Origin: an uncultured Marvinbryantia sp.
GTDB taxonomy: Bacteria > Bacillota > Clostridia > Lachnospirales > Lachnospiraceae
Assembly: GCA_934408725.1 (NCBI GenBank)
Contig: CAKRVB010000017.1
Span: 1 to 54,875 of the forward strand
Reading direction: 5' to 3'
Length of the DNA stretch: 54,875 bases
A program made the translations under genes and the position numbers. Under the pieces are notes generated by a model. The model saw only the letters and a list, made by a program, of their open reading frames with translations. It was not told where the DNA came from and made no database searches. Shown in pieces: positions 9,607-18,023 of the stretch (the first letter of the stretch is position 1; every line of letters starts with the position of its first letter).

Positions 9607-10479
9607 ATGGAAGAGATGATGAAGCAGATGCAGGGCAAACAGAAGCGGACAAAAAAAGAAAACGTCAGAATGGCGCTGATTGTCCTTTTCTGGCTGGTTC
9701 TGTGGGAGATTGCAGACCGGGTGATCGATAACCGGATCATACTGGTGGGACCGACACATATATTGATGGCACTGGCAGAGCAGGTGGGACAGAGTGATTT
9801 CTGGGTCACCTGCGGGGCATCTTTTTTACGGATTGCCGTTGGATTTGTGCTGTCATTTATCGGTGGATTTGTACTTGCCCTCGTCTGTTACCGGTACAAA
9901 CTGATCCGGGATTTCCTGGAGCCGATCATGATTATGCTCAAAACCGTGCCAATGATTTCATTTGTCATTATGCTGCTGATCTGGGTAGGAAACCAGGCAC
10001 TGACGATCTATCTGTCGTTTCTGATTGTACTGCCGATTATTTATACGAATACCCTGCAGGGGCTGCAGAGCGTGGATGTCCAGCTGCTGGAGATGGCGCA
10101 GGTATTTCACATGGCACCGTGGAAAAAGTTCATGTTTATCTACCGCCCGGCGTTTATGCCGTTTGTCCTTTCTGCCAGCAAGCTGGCGCTTGGCATGAGC
10201 TGGAAATCCGGGATTATGGCAGAAGTCATCGGTACGCCGAAGCCGTCCATTGGACGGGAAATGTACGCCGCCAAGACTTACCTTCAGACATCCAACCTGT
10301 TTGCATGGACGATTGTGGTAGTGATTTTAAGTGTCCTGTTTGAAACTTTGTTTATGGCAATACTGAAAAAATTAAGCGCTCCAATGGGATGGCTTGCAGC
10401 CGGACGGGATGATTCCGATGACGACTGGGATGAGGATGACGGAGAATGGTCGGAAGATGGAGAAGGAAGAGAGGACTGA
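9607..10479 (+). CDS. ABC permease, SsuC/TauC-like, with acidic tail
   Basis: This 290-residue membrane component of a binding-protein-dependent ABC importer has about six hydrophobic segments between residues 18 and 255. The EAA-type coupling loop is visible around residues 155-185 (EMAQVFHMAPWKKFMFIYRP, then MSWKSGIMAEVIG), where the ATPase docks. The family includes nitrate, sulfonate, taurine and pyrimidine-precursor permeases. The last 25 or so residues are almost all Asp, Glu, Gly, Ser and Trp (DDSDDDWDEDDGEWSEDG), an unusual cytoplasmic tail that could bind cations or regulate the fused ATPase; that is inference. AGGAG precedes the ATG and the stop is 3 bp from the ATPase start. Confidence 0.92.
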   Translation: MEEMMKQMQGKQKRTKKENVRMALIVLFWLVLWEIADRVIDNRIILVGPTHILMALAEQVGQSDFWVTCGASFLRIAVGFVLSFIGGFVLALVCYRYKLIRDFLEPIMIMLKTVPMISFVIMLLIWVGNQALTIYLSFLIVLPIIYTNTLQGLQSVDVQLLEMAQVFHMAPWKKFMFIYRPAFMPFVLSASKLALGMSWKSGIMAEVIGTPKPSIGREMYAAKTYLQTSNLFAWTIVVVILSVLFETLFMAILKKLSAPMGWLAAGRDDSDDDWDEDDGEWSEDGEGRED

Positions 10480-10482
10480 CAG

Positions 10483-11958
10483 ATGGCTGTTGAGATTGAA
10501 AATCTGTGTAAATCATTTGGAGATAAAAAAGTATTACATAACCTGAATATGAGATTGGAAGATGGAGGGATTTACTGTCTGATGGGACCATCCGGCATGG
10601 GAAAGACGACACTGCTCCGGATCATTATGAACCTGGAGACAAAGGACTCCGGAAATATTATCGGCATTGACCCAGAGACGGAGATCTCTGCCATGTTTCA
10701 GGAAGACCGGATTCTGCCGTATTTGAGTGCCGCTGAGAATGTCAATATGATGTATGAGAAAAAACGCCCGCTGAAGGAGATCAAGCAGGATCTGGAACTG
10801 ATCCTTCCCAAAAAATGTCTGAACCAGCCGGTATGTGAACTTTCCGGAGGGATGAAGAGAAGGGTTTCCTTAGCAAGAACCATGCATTTTCAGGGAAAGA
10901 TGATTATTCTGGATGAGCCGTTTACCGGTCTGGATACCGAGACGCGCCAGAAAGTCATTCAATATATACTAAGGAACCGTGGAAACCGGATTCTGCTGGT
11001 AGCAACGCATGGGGAAAATGATGCAACACTTCTTGGAGCAGAAATTATCCGGCTGGAAAAATGCCAGGATCTTCCGGTTTTGCATGGCAGGGAGCATGAG
11101 AAAAAAGAAATACAGCGGGAGAAAATACAGCAGGTGGAAGAACTGTTGAAGTCATGCAGTGCAGAACAATTGGAAAATATCTGCCAGTTCGTCCAGAAAG
11201 TTCAGGACAATGGAAGTATGGATAAGATGCAGGCAGATATAGCTGACCGTTTGTTTGCAAACTGGAAAACTCCGATTATGAACCGTATTCCACAGGAGGA
11301 ATGGAGCAGGGTGCTTAGTATGCTGCCGGGTGAGAAAAAATATTATAAACCAGGCGAGATCCTGTGGAACACAGGGGATACGGTCACAGTGCTTCCGGTA
11401 CTTCTAAAAGGCTCTGTAGCTGCTTATACCGTAAATGGGAAAGGGCAGGAATCCGAAATTGGAAAATTTGCGGAAGGTAATTGCTTCGGGGAAATGCTGG
11501 CTGTACAGAAAATCCCAAGTCCGGTTATTGTAAAAGCATTAGAAGAGTCCGAAGTAATGTATCTCTCTATGGAGTGTCTGGTAAGTAAAGGTTATGACAA
11601 TGAAAATGGATTAGCAAATCTGCTGTTATGGGAAATCATTTATAACATGGCAGATAAAATAGGGATCGTAACCGATAAACTGAGTCTGATGAGCGGGACA
11701 ATGGATGAAAAGATTCTGGCATATTTGAAAAAAATGCCGGAATCCGAAGATGGGTGCCGTATGCTGGACCGTACACTGACAGAGCTGGCACAGTATTTTC
11801 AGATTCCCAAGCAGTCTCTGTCGAGGAAACTTGCCGACATGGAAGAAAAAGGGCTTATTCGAAAAGAAAGCATGAGAAAGATCCAGATATTAAGGAAGAA
11901 GGACGAGGATCAGGAAAGAAAAAACAGGGGGAAAGAAGATGTACAGTTTAGGAATTGA
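10483..11958 (+). CDS. ABC ATPase fused to Crp/Fnr-like sensor and HTH
   Basis: The protein has 491 residues against about 250 for a SsuB-type ATPase. Residues 1-205 carry Walker A (GPSGMGKTT, about 34-42), a Q-loop (MFQEDRILPY), the signature LSGGMKRR and Walker B (MIILDEPFTGLD). A linker with helical character follows. Residues about 285-385 resemble a cyclic-nucleotide-binding beta-roll (KKYYKPGEILWNTGD, LLKGSVAAYTVNG, GNCFGEMLAV), and residues about 400-478 a Crp-type winged helix (DRTLTELAQYFQIPKQSLSR, then MEEKGLI). This order matches the Crp/Fnr family fused behind a transporter motor. The fusion could couple transport to transcription, or regulate ATPase activity. No Fnr-style cysteine cluster is evident. 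The reading frame is intact, so this is not a frameshift artefact. The gene overlaps the next by 20 bp. Confidence 0.9.
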   Translation: MAVEIENLCKSFGDKKVLHNLNMRLEDGGIYCLMGPSGMGKTTLLRIIMNLETKDSGNIIGIDPETEISAMFQEDRILPYLSAAENVNMMYEKKRPLKEIKQDLELILPKKCLNQPVCELSGGMKRRVSLARTMHFQGKMIILDEPFTGLDTETRQKVIQYILRNRGNRILLVATHGENDATLLGAEIIRLEKCQDLPVLHGREHEKKEIQREKIQQVEELLKSCSAEQLENICQFVQKVQDNGSMDKMQADIADRLFANWKTPIMNRIPQEEWSRVLSMLPGEKKYYKPGEILWNTGDTVTVLPVLLKGSVAAYTVNGKGQESEIGKFAEGNCFGEMLAVQKIPSPVIVKALEESEVMYLSMECLVSKGYDNENGLANLLLWEIIYNMADKIGIVTDKLSLMSGTMDEKILAYLKKMPESEDGCRMLDRTLTELAQYFQIPKQSLSRKLADMEEKGLIRKESMRKIQILRKKDEDQERKNRGKEDVQFRN

Positions 11959-14900
11959 TCTGGGGGCATCCACTATTAAGGTGGTGCGCCTTCAGGAAAA
12001 TGAGGTGGTATATAAGGAAATCAGAAGGCACTATGGTAGGATTCTGCCTGTTTTAAAGGAAATGTTAAGTATTGCCTGTCAGGATCCTGAGGAATGGATG
12101 GCGGTCGGTGTAACCGGAAGCAATGCGCGTATCCTGATGGAAGAAGAGCCGTCTGTGTTCTACCTGGGGGATATCCCGGCAGTGACGGAGGGAGTGAAGT
12201 TCCTGCAGCCTGGATCTGGCAGCGTGATCGAGATCGGAAGCCAGGGGGCGCGGTTTATTACAAACTTACAGGAAAAAGCACCGGATTTTGCAGTCAATGA
12301 GCACTGCGCAGGTGGTACGGGCTCTTTTTTTGAAGACCAGATGTCCCGGCTTGGCATGAAGATGGAGGATTACTCCGATGTGGTGCGTCAGGCTCGTTCG
12401 ATCCCAAGGCTGTCCGGCAGATGTGCGGTATTTGCCAAGACCGACATCATCCACAGACAGCAGGAGGGCGTGACGACACCGGATATCCTGCTGGGACTTT
12501 GCTATGCCATGATCCGTAACTACAAGGCAACGATTGTGAAGAACCTTCCGGTGAAAAAGCCGGTCGTATTTACCGGCGGTGTGACGGAAAATGCCGGGAT
12601 GGGGCAGGCAATCCGGGAAGTATTCGGACTGTCAGAAGAAGAACTGGTGATCCCGGAACTGGCGAGATTTTCCGGTGCCATAGGTGTGGCTGTGCATGCA
12701 TATCAGAAGGCATTCGAATGGTGCAGCAAGGAGGAGGCAAGCCAGGAGAAGATTGCAGAAGATCCGGCACTTCAGGAGTATTTTGTGAACCGCAGGATTC
12801 TGGAGATGGTCATGAAGACCGGAGAAGAGAAGCTGAAAGGGAGACGATCTTCTCTGCCGAAACTGGTGCTGCGGGAAGGCACAGATCTGTCTGAGCCTGT
12901 GGCAACCGGCGTGATACCGGCAGATGGCTGTGCGTTTGGGATTGATATTGGTTCCACCAGTACAGATCTTGTCCTTACTGACCAGAGAGGAAACATCATT
13001 GATTTCCAGTATCTGCGTACGGCAGGCAACCCGGAAAAAGCAGTCCGCACGGGGCTTTCCAGTATTCGGGAGCGGTTTGGAGAGATTGTATTTACGGCGG
13101 TCGGCATCACCGGTTCCGGGCGGGAACGTCTGGGACGGATGATGGGGGCTGACGCGATCAAGGATGAGATCACGGCGCAGGCAAAGGCAGCGGCATTTGT
13201 TGATCCGCAGGTGGATACTGTCTTTGAAATCGGCGGGCAGGATTCCAAATATATCTCGATTCAGGATGGTGAAGTCTGCGATTTTATGATGAACAAGATC
13301 TGCGCAGCCGGTACCGGTTCCTTTGTGGAAGAACAGGCGGCACGTATGGATATCCCGATTGCAGACTTTGGACCTCTGGCACTGACTTCTGACAACCCGG
13401 CAGAGCTGGGCGAACGGTGTACGGTATTTATCGAGACTGCCATTACATCTGCTGAGAGCTCTGGTGCCAGTCAGGCTGATATCGCAGCAGGTCTGTGCCA
13501 TGCGATTGTAAAGAATTATCTGCATAAAGTTGTAGGGACTAAGAGAGTCGGGGACCACATCGTTCTGCAGGGCGGCGTGGATTACAACCCTGGCATTGTG
13601 GCAGCGTTCCAGAGTGCCTATGGGGAGAAAGTAACGGTATCCCCGGTCTTTTCCATCAGCGGTGCCTATGGTGCGGCGATCCTGGCTTATGAATCCATGG
13701 GGATCACGGTAAGTGCAGCATCGATGGATCAGAAACCAGCGAAAGATAGTACATTCCTTGGATTCGATTTCCCGGCAACGGAGCGAAATCCGCAGGAAAT
13801 GACGGAAGAAATCCGTAAAAATAAAGCACTGTACAAGATGGCGGGACAGTTTTCGATCCGCGGCTATGATGCCACCATTGACCCGAAGAAGAAGACCATC
13901 GGTGTACCGCTGGTACTGGTAATGTTCAAGTTCTTCACCCTTGCCAATGAGTTTTTCAAAGACCTTGGCTACAACGTAGTGCTGTCCCATACCAGCAACG
14001 AAGAGACGGTGCAGCTTTCCCAGCAGTATGCACAGGGGGAAACCTGCTATCCGGTGAAACTGGTGTACGGTCACATGATGGATCTTGCAAAGCAGAAGGT
14101 GGACTACATCTTCCTGCCAAATATCCACACCATCAAGCACCCGCATGCACATGCAGCCCACAATTATGCCTGCCCGTATATGCAGACGGCGGCAAAATCC
14201 ATCTTTGATTCCCTGCATCTGGCAGACCAGGGCATCAAGCTGCTCAGCCCGGTCTTTGACCTGGATCTTGGGGCACCGGCTATGGCAAAAGCCATGATTG
14301 GTGTGGGACAGTCCCTGGGCTTCAGTAAACCGAGATGCTTAAAAGCCATGATAAAGGGCGGGCTTGCCGTACAGAAGAATATGGAAGATACGGAAAAACT
14401 GGGTGCTGAGATCATGGCAGACTTAAAGCCGGATGACAAGGTGCTGGTCATCATCACCAGAAACTACGGCTATGCAGACCCGATCCTGAACATGGGTATC
14501 CCGAACATCTTATTATCCAAGGGATACAAGGTCATGACCCTGGGCTATATTCCGGGCATGTCACTGGATGTATCCAAAGACTACCCGAATATGTACTGGC
14601 CATTCGGTGACCATCTGTTATCCGGGGCGAAGATCGTGGCACACCATCCGAACCTGTACGCAGTTTACCTGACCAACCACGGATGCGGACCGGATACACT
14701 GGTAAACCACATGTTCCGTGAGGAAATGGGGGACAAGCCTTATCTGCAGATCGAGGTGGATGAGCAGTATTCCGCAGTGGGAATCATCACCCGTATTGAA
14801 GCCTTCCTGAACAGCATTTCCCACCGCCCGCTGGTAGAGATGCCAAAGGACTTCAACATTCTGGATGTGAAGATGAAACCGGCGAATATCAAGTACAAGC

Positions 14901-15958
14901 CGGACCCGGAAAAAACACTGGTACTGCCGGATCTTGGCTACCATACATGGTATCTGGAAAACTACTTTGAACAGTGCGGCTATAAGAAGAGACGGAGCCT
15001 GCCGAAGTATTCCAGAGAAATATTGATGAAAGGCCGGGCAGAGACCAACTCCAAGGAATACCTGCCATTCCCGGTGCTGCTGGGACAGATATTGACCTTA
15101 CTGGAAGAGACACCGGAAGAAGAGCAGAGAAATATGCAGTTCCTGATCCCGTTTAATGAAGGCGCTGATGCAGACGGACAGTATGCCAGGGCAGTCCGCA
15201 CCGTGCTGGACCGTAAGGGCTATGAACATGTGGATATCATAGCGCCGATCCTTGAGACCCTGCCGGTGACAGCAGAAAATCCGGATCTGCTGATGCAGGC
15301 ATTGGTCTGCGGGGATATCCTTTACAGTGCAGACCAGGAAATGCGGGAAGATAAGCGTTACCGTTCCCTTCTTCCGGACGGCACCCTCCATGACTGGAAA
15401 GATCTGCGCCGATGGGCGAAGGAAGTCGGGGAAGACAGTACCTATCATAAGTCACTGGGTCTGGTGGGCACACCGGCCAGCCTGATCAGCTTAAATGAAG
15501 GGATCCTGGAGCAGCTGGAATACGAAGGCATCCAGTGCCACCGGGCACCGCTGTCTGAGATGATGCTGTTTCTGTGGAAAGAAGCGGCTGAAAATGAAAA
15601 AGTAGCAGAACTTTTAAAGAAGTGGGAAAAGCAGCTTGCCATCGTACATGACCGTCTGGGAGAGCGAAGCAGCTTCAGCCCGGATCTGGGTGCATTACAA
15701 AAGAGCGCAGACAAGTATCTGTCAGATTACTCCGGAGCCAACGGACGTTACCGTTATGCAAAAGCACTGGAGATGAGTGAGACAAACAGAGGTATCATGA
15801 TGATGGCACCACGCTATGAGAACACCGCCATGATACTGAACATGCGTGGCCTGCACGACCACTGCCAGGCACCGGTCTACGACCTGTCACTGGATGGGGA
15901 CTTCGATGAAGCAGGATGGGAAAAACTCAGATCATTCCTGTACTACTGCGAAGTATAG
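11939..15958 (+). CDS. Double acyl-CoA dehydratase activase / DUF2229 fusion protein
   Basis: It has 1339 residues. Residues about 1-260 and 330-590 are two ASKHA-type activase domains (BcrAD/BadFG/HgdC family), beginning GIDLGASTIKVV and GIDIGSTSTDLVL. Each has the cluster cysteine in C-A-x-GTGSF (about C123 and C455) and a second in RC-x-VF. The second domain keeps GGQDSKYI; the first has IGSQGARFI instead, so its ATP site may be altered. The C-terminal half matches DUF2229 and the related dehydratase-subunit-like region, with candidate cluster cysteines at about 703 (GETCYP), 745 (YACPY) and 916 (HGCGPD). Known relatives use ATP to send low-potential electrons to dehydratases or double-cubane reductases; the substrate of the large fusion form is unknown to me. 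Overlap with the ATP-binding gene implies translational coupling and a link to the imported ligand. Confidence 0.9.
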   Translation: MYSLGIDLGASTIKVVRLQENEVVYKEIRRHYGRILPVLKEMLSIACQDPEEWMAVGVTGSNARILMEEEPSVFYLGDIPAVTEGVKFLQPGSGSVIEIGSQGARFITNLQEKAPDFAVNEHCAGGTGSFFEDQMSRLGMKMEDYSDVVRQARSIPRLSGRCAVFAKTDIIHRQQEGVTTPDILLGLCYAMIRNYKATIVKNLPVKKPVVFTGGVTENAGMGQAIREVFGLSEEELVIPELARFSGAIGVAVHAYQKAFEWCSKEEASQEKIAEDPALQEYFVNRRILEMVMKTGEEKLKGRRSSLPKLVLREGTDLSEPVATGVIPADGCAFGIDIGSTSTDLVLTDQRGNIIDFQYLRTAGNPEKAVRTGLSSIRERFGEIVFTAVGITGSGRERLGRMMGADAIKDEITAQAKAAAFVDPQVDTVFEIGGQDSKYISIQDGEVCDFMMNKICAAGTGSFVEEQAARMDIPIADFGPLALTSDNPAELGERCTVFIETAITSAESSGASQADIAAGLCHAIVKNYLHKVVGTKRVGDHIVLQGGVDYNPGIVAAFQSAYGEKVTVSPVFSISGAYGAAILAYESMGITVSAASMDQKPAKDSTFLGFDFPATERNPQEMTEEIRKNKALYKMAGQFSIRGYDATIDPKKKTIGVPLVLVMFKFFTLANEFFKDLGYNVVLSHTSNEETVQLSQQYAQGETCYPVKLVYGHMMDLAKQKVDYIFLPNIHTIKHPHAHAAHNYACPYMQTAAKSIFDSLHLADQGIKLLSPVFDLDLGAPAMAKAMIGVGQSLGFSKPRCLKAMIKGGLAVQKNMEDTEKLGAEIMADLKPDDKVLVIITRNYGYADPILNMGIPNILLSKGYKVMTLGYIPGMSLDVSKDYPNMYWPFGDHLLSGAKIVAHHPNLYAVYLTNHGCGPDTLVNHMFREEMGDKPYLQIEVDEQYSAVGIITRIEAFLNSISHRPLVEMPKDFNILDVKMKPANIKYKPDPEKTLVLPDLGYHTWYLENYFEQCGYKKRRSLPKYSREILMKGRAETNSKEYLPFPVLLGQILTLLEETPEEEQRNMQFLIPFNEGADADGQYARAVRTVLDRKGYEHVDIIAPILETLPVTAENPDLLMQALVCGDILYSADQEMREDKRYRSLLPDGTLHDWKDLRRWAKEVGEDSTYHKSLGLVGTPASLISLNEGILEQLEYEGIQCHRAPLSEMMLFLWKEAAENEKVAELLKKWEKQLAIVHDRLGERSSFSPDLGALQKSADKYLSDYSGANGRYRYAKALEMSETNRGIMMMAPRYENTAMILNMRGLHDHCQAPVYDLSLDGDFDEAGWEKLRSFLYYCEV

Positions 15959-16033
15959 GAGCGTGAGCCATTGGGGACGTGTAAAAATGGCTTTTGTGGG
16001 AAAAGTAAATTAAGATGAAAGGTATTGGGAGAA

Positions 16034-16267
16034 ATGAACAGCAGGACAGCAGCAAGCCAGATGAATTATCTGAAGGCAGTACAGAAGGTCACGGAGCGGC
16101 AGGGTTATGCCAGAAGCGTTGACGTAGCACACGAACTGAATTACAAGGGATCTTCTGTATCTGTTGCTGTGAAACGGCTGTGCGAACTGGGATATCTGGA
16201 AAAAGGATATGCCAACCTGATCTTCCTTACAGACCGTGGCCGGGAGCAGATCCAGGCAGTAAAATAA
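16034..16267 (+). CDS. DtxR/MntR-like winged-helix protein, DNA-binding domain only
   Basis: This 77-residue protein is almost only a winged helix. The pattern NYLKAVQKVTERQGYAR, VAHELNYKGSSVSVAVKRL, then LGYLEKGY and LTDRGREQI is that of the N-terminal domain of iron/manganese-dependent DtxR-family repressors. The metal-binding dimerisation domain and SH3-like domain are missing (family length about 140-230), so direct metal sensing is doubtful. A TTG at 16025 is an alternative start; ATG 16034 was preferred, although its GGGAG is very close (2 nt). Position between the activase and a cupin suggests it regulates the locus, possibly with the Crp part of the ATPase. Confidence 0.75.
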   Translation: MNSRTAASQMNYLKAVQKVTERQGYARSVDVAHELNYKGSSVSVAVKRLCELGYLEKGYANLIFLTDRGREQIQAVK

Positions 16268-16329
16268 CAGCAACGGTTCAAAGCTGTGAAGGGCAGCTAT
16301 GAATAATCAAAATCAGGAGGCAGTAGAAA

Positions 16330-16659
16330 ATGACTGGAATTAAGAACGTAAATAAAGCAGAAGTAATGACCTTAAAAGAACAGGTAGAATACCAGAAGGG
16401 TCAGGTAGTCAGCAAGACAATGGCGCAGAATGAACACGTAAGTGTCACCCTGTTTTCCTTTGACAAAGGGGAAGAAATCAGCACCCATGAATCCGGCGGG
16501 GATGCATTTGTCACCTGCCTGGATGGTGTAGGGAAGATCACCATTGACGGCGTGGAATATATCCTGAAAGAAGGCGAATCCATCGTCATGCCGGCAAAAC
16601 ATCCACATGCAGTGTTTGGGCAGGAACAATTCAAGATGCTGCTGGTGGTAATCTTTTAA
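16330..16659 (+). CDS. Small cupin-domain protein
   Basis: This 109-residue single-domain cupin has motif 1 around HVSVTLFSFDKGEEISTHES and motif 2 around GESIVMPAKHPHAVFG. The metal-binding residues of motif 1 are reduced (one His, one Glu), while motif 2 keeps two His residues. Proteins of this size in Clostridia are often annotated as cupin-2 and can bind metals or small ligands; the substrate is unknown. A strong AGGAGG lies about 11 bp before the ATG. It is the last gene in line with the surface/ABC/activase cluster, 62 bp after the winged-helix gene, so it may share the transcript. Confidence 0.85.
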   Translation: MTGIKNVNKAEVMTLKEQVEYQKGQVVSKTMAQNEHVSVTLFSFDKGEEISTHESGGDAFVTCLDGVGKITIDGVEYILKEGESIVMPAKHPHAVFGQEQFKMLLVVIF

Positions 16660-16743
16660 GAGTAGACCGAAAAGAGGATCATGAGAGAAAGTACAGACTA
16701 AGCTATTGGCTTGGCCTGTATTTTTTTGAAAATGTATTTATAA

Positions 16744-16774
16744 ATGTACGTTATTCTGATATAATAATGTACAT
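16744..16774 (+). promoter_or_regulatory. Toxin-antitoxin operator overlapping extended -10
   Basis: ATGTACGTTATT (16744-16755) and AATAATGTACAT (16763-16774) form a 12-bp inverted repeat with one mismatch and a 7-bp spacer. The palindrome covers TATAAT at 16760-16765, which is preceded by TG (extended -10). The TGTAC core resembles the TGTACA core known from yefM-yoeB operators. It lies 21 bp before the antitoxin start, as expected for autorepression. Confidence 0.7.
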
Positions 16775-16794
16775 AGATGAAAGGAGGAGTTACA

Positions 16795-17058
16795 ATGCCA
16801 GTAATAAAACCGATTACAGATTTGAGAAATACAAATGAAATATCTGAAATATGTCATAAACAGCAGCAACCAATATTTATTACGAAAAATGGATATGGAG
16901 ATCTGGTGGTTATGAGCATGGAAACGTATGAAGAACTGCTGAATACAAACCATATTGATAAAGCTATTTTTGAAGCAGAACAGGAAGTCGCAAAAGGTGC
17001 AGAGCTATTAGATGCTCGCGAGGCATTGGGAAAACTTCGGAGGAAACATTTTGGATAA
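16795..17058 (+). CDS. Phd/YefM-family antitoxin
   Basis: This 87-residue protein fits the family length of about 80-90. The N-terminal part shows the Phd/YefM fold: MPVIKPITDLRNTNEISEIC, then PIFITKNGYGDLVVMSMETYEEL. The C-terminal half is acidic and helical and should wrap the toxin. ATG 16795 has AAGGAGG 7 bp upstream; the ATG at 16777 lies before that site and was rejected. The gene overlaps the toxin by 8 bp. The palindrome over its promoter points to autoregulation by the antitoxin or the complex. Confidence 0.9.
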   Translation: MPVIKPITDLRNTNEISEICHKQQQPIFITKNGYGDLVVMSMETYEELLNTNHIDKAIFEAEQEVAKGAELLDAREALGKLRRKHFG

Positions 17059-17353
17059 ATATACTGTAAAAATGTTTCCTCAGGCCTATAGAGATATTGA
17101 CAAAATATATGAGCAGGCACTTCTTGTGAGCAATTATCCGGACGATGCAATAGAATTAGCAGATAAAATCGAAAAAGCAATTTTTAGTCTGGAAGAGCAG
17201 CCATATCGGGGAGCAGAACGGAAACATGGATTCTATGCGTTTAAAGGATATCGCCAGATGCTTGTAGAAAATTATATTATTATTTATGAAGTCTTTGAAA
17301 ATGAAAAGGTGGTTGCTGTCGTAACTGGAAAATATGGTAAAAGCGAATTATAA
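17051..17353 (+). CDS. RelE/ParE-superfamily toxin
   Basis: It encodes about 100 residues beginning LDKYTVKMFPQAYRDIDKIY, the usual start of RelE/ParE toxins. It also has the middle RGAERKHGFYAFKGYRQMLV and the C-terminal strand YIIIYEVFENEKVVAVV. I chose TTG 17051 because GGAGGAAAC lies directly upstream and it gives an 8-bp overlap with the antitoxin; the longer ATG start at 17012 would put translation inside the antitoxin without a ribosome site. RelE members cut mRNA on the ribosome and ParE members inhibit gyrase; the sequence does not decide between them. Confidence 0.87.
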   Translation: MDKYTVKMFPQAYRDIDKIYEQALLVSNYPDDAIELADKIEKAIFSLEEQPYRGAERKHGFYAFKGYRQMLVENYIIIYEVFENEKVVAVVTGKYGKSEL

Positions 17354-17368
17354 AAGAAAGTAATGAAA

Positions 17369-17396
17369 AGAGGTCGGACTATTCCGGCCTCTCTTT
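17369..17396. terminator. Bidirectional terminator between toxin and convergent gene
   Basis: AGAGGTCGG (17369-17377) pairs with CCGGCCTCT (17384-17392) around a 6-nt loop, with a short T-run on the plus side and an A-run before it serving the minus strand. The stop codon of the minus-strand gene lies in the loop. Confidence 0.75.
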
Positions 17397-18023
17397 GTAC
17401 TTTGAGGAGGCCAATGATTCATAGGTCTCTCTATTCTGTTCTATATATTTCTCGGACAAAGTCTGTACTTCGTCTGTTGGTGCCGGCTCTGCAGTAGATT
17501 CACCGTCTTGCTCATTGCCTTCGCACGGTTCCAGAATATACTCCTGGTATTTCCAATCAAATCCATATTTCTTCTGAATTAGAAAAGGGTTGGTATCCTC
17601 TGGCTCAACATGGCGAATGTTATACCAGGCGTTCTTCAGCCGCTGGTAGGATGGAAGTAGGTCAGGATGCTCAGATAGCTCTGCATCCAGCTCATCCGGG
17701 CTAATTTCAATGCCAAGCCATTCTTTCAACCCATCCGATACATACTTCAGGCAACAGCCCTGATTGACTTTCTTGAGCGCAATTTGAAGGGCTTCTTCGC
17801 GGGTACATAACGGCTCATTATAGCTCATTTTGGATTGCTCATCTGCAATGATTTTTTCAATTTCCTCATGGAAAAGAAATTGTGCGAAGGTTTTATGAAG
17901 TACATCGGTATCAATACCTTTTCGAAATAAATCGCGCAGCAAACGCTCGCTTTCCGTACGTTCTGTTTGCTGCTTTGCTTCTTGGACGATTGAATCCAAA
18001 TATTCTCGAATAGAATCAGTCAT
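17379..18023 (-). CDS. Unrecognised element-borne protein
   Basis: It encodes 214 residues, acidic and hydrophilic, without signal peptide or membrane segment. The N-terminal 60 residues are strongly helical (EYLDSIVQEAKQQTERTESE). A central part contains KYVSDGLKEWLGIEISPDEL and the C-terminus is a Glu/Pro/Thr-rich tail followed by a helix. I do not recognise the family. It overlaps the gene upstream (18016-18852) by 8 bp, so the two are translated together and probably form a pair. It ends in a hairpin shared with the toxin gene. Confidence 0.7.
   Translation of the reverse strand: MTDSIREYLDSIVQEAKQQTERTESERLLRDLFRKGIDTDVLHKTFAQFLFHEEIEKIIADEQSKMSYNEPLCTREEALQIALKKVNQGCCLKYVSDGLKEWLGIEISPDELDAELSEHPDLLPSYQRLKNAWYNIRHVEPEDTNPFLIQKKYGFDWKYQEYILEPCEGNEQDGESTAEPAPTDEVQTLSEKYIEQNRETYESLASSKYKERPE

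Noticed and set aside
12632..14218. 528-codon open frame on the minus strand
   Set aside because: It lies fully opposite the activase gene, has Cys/His/Arg-rich composition typical of a shadow frame, and no ribosome site or domain.
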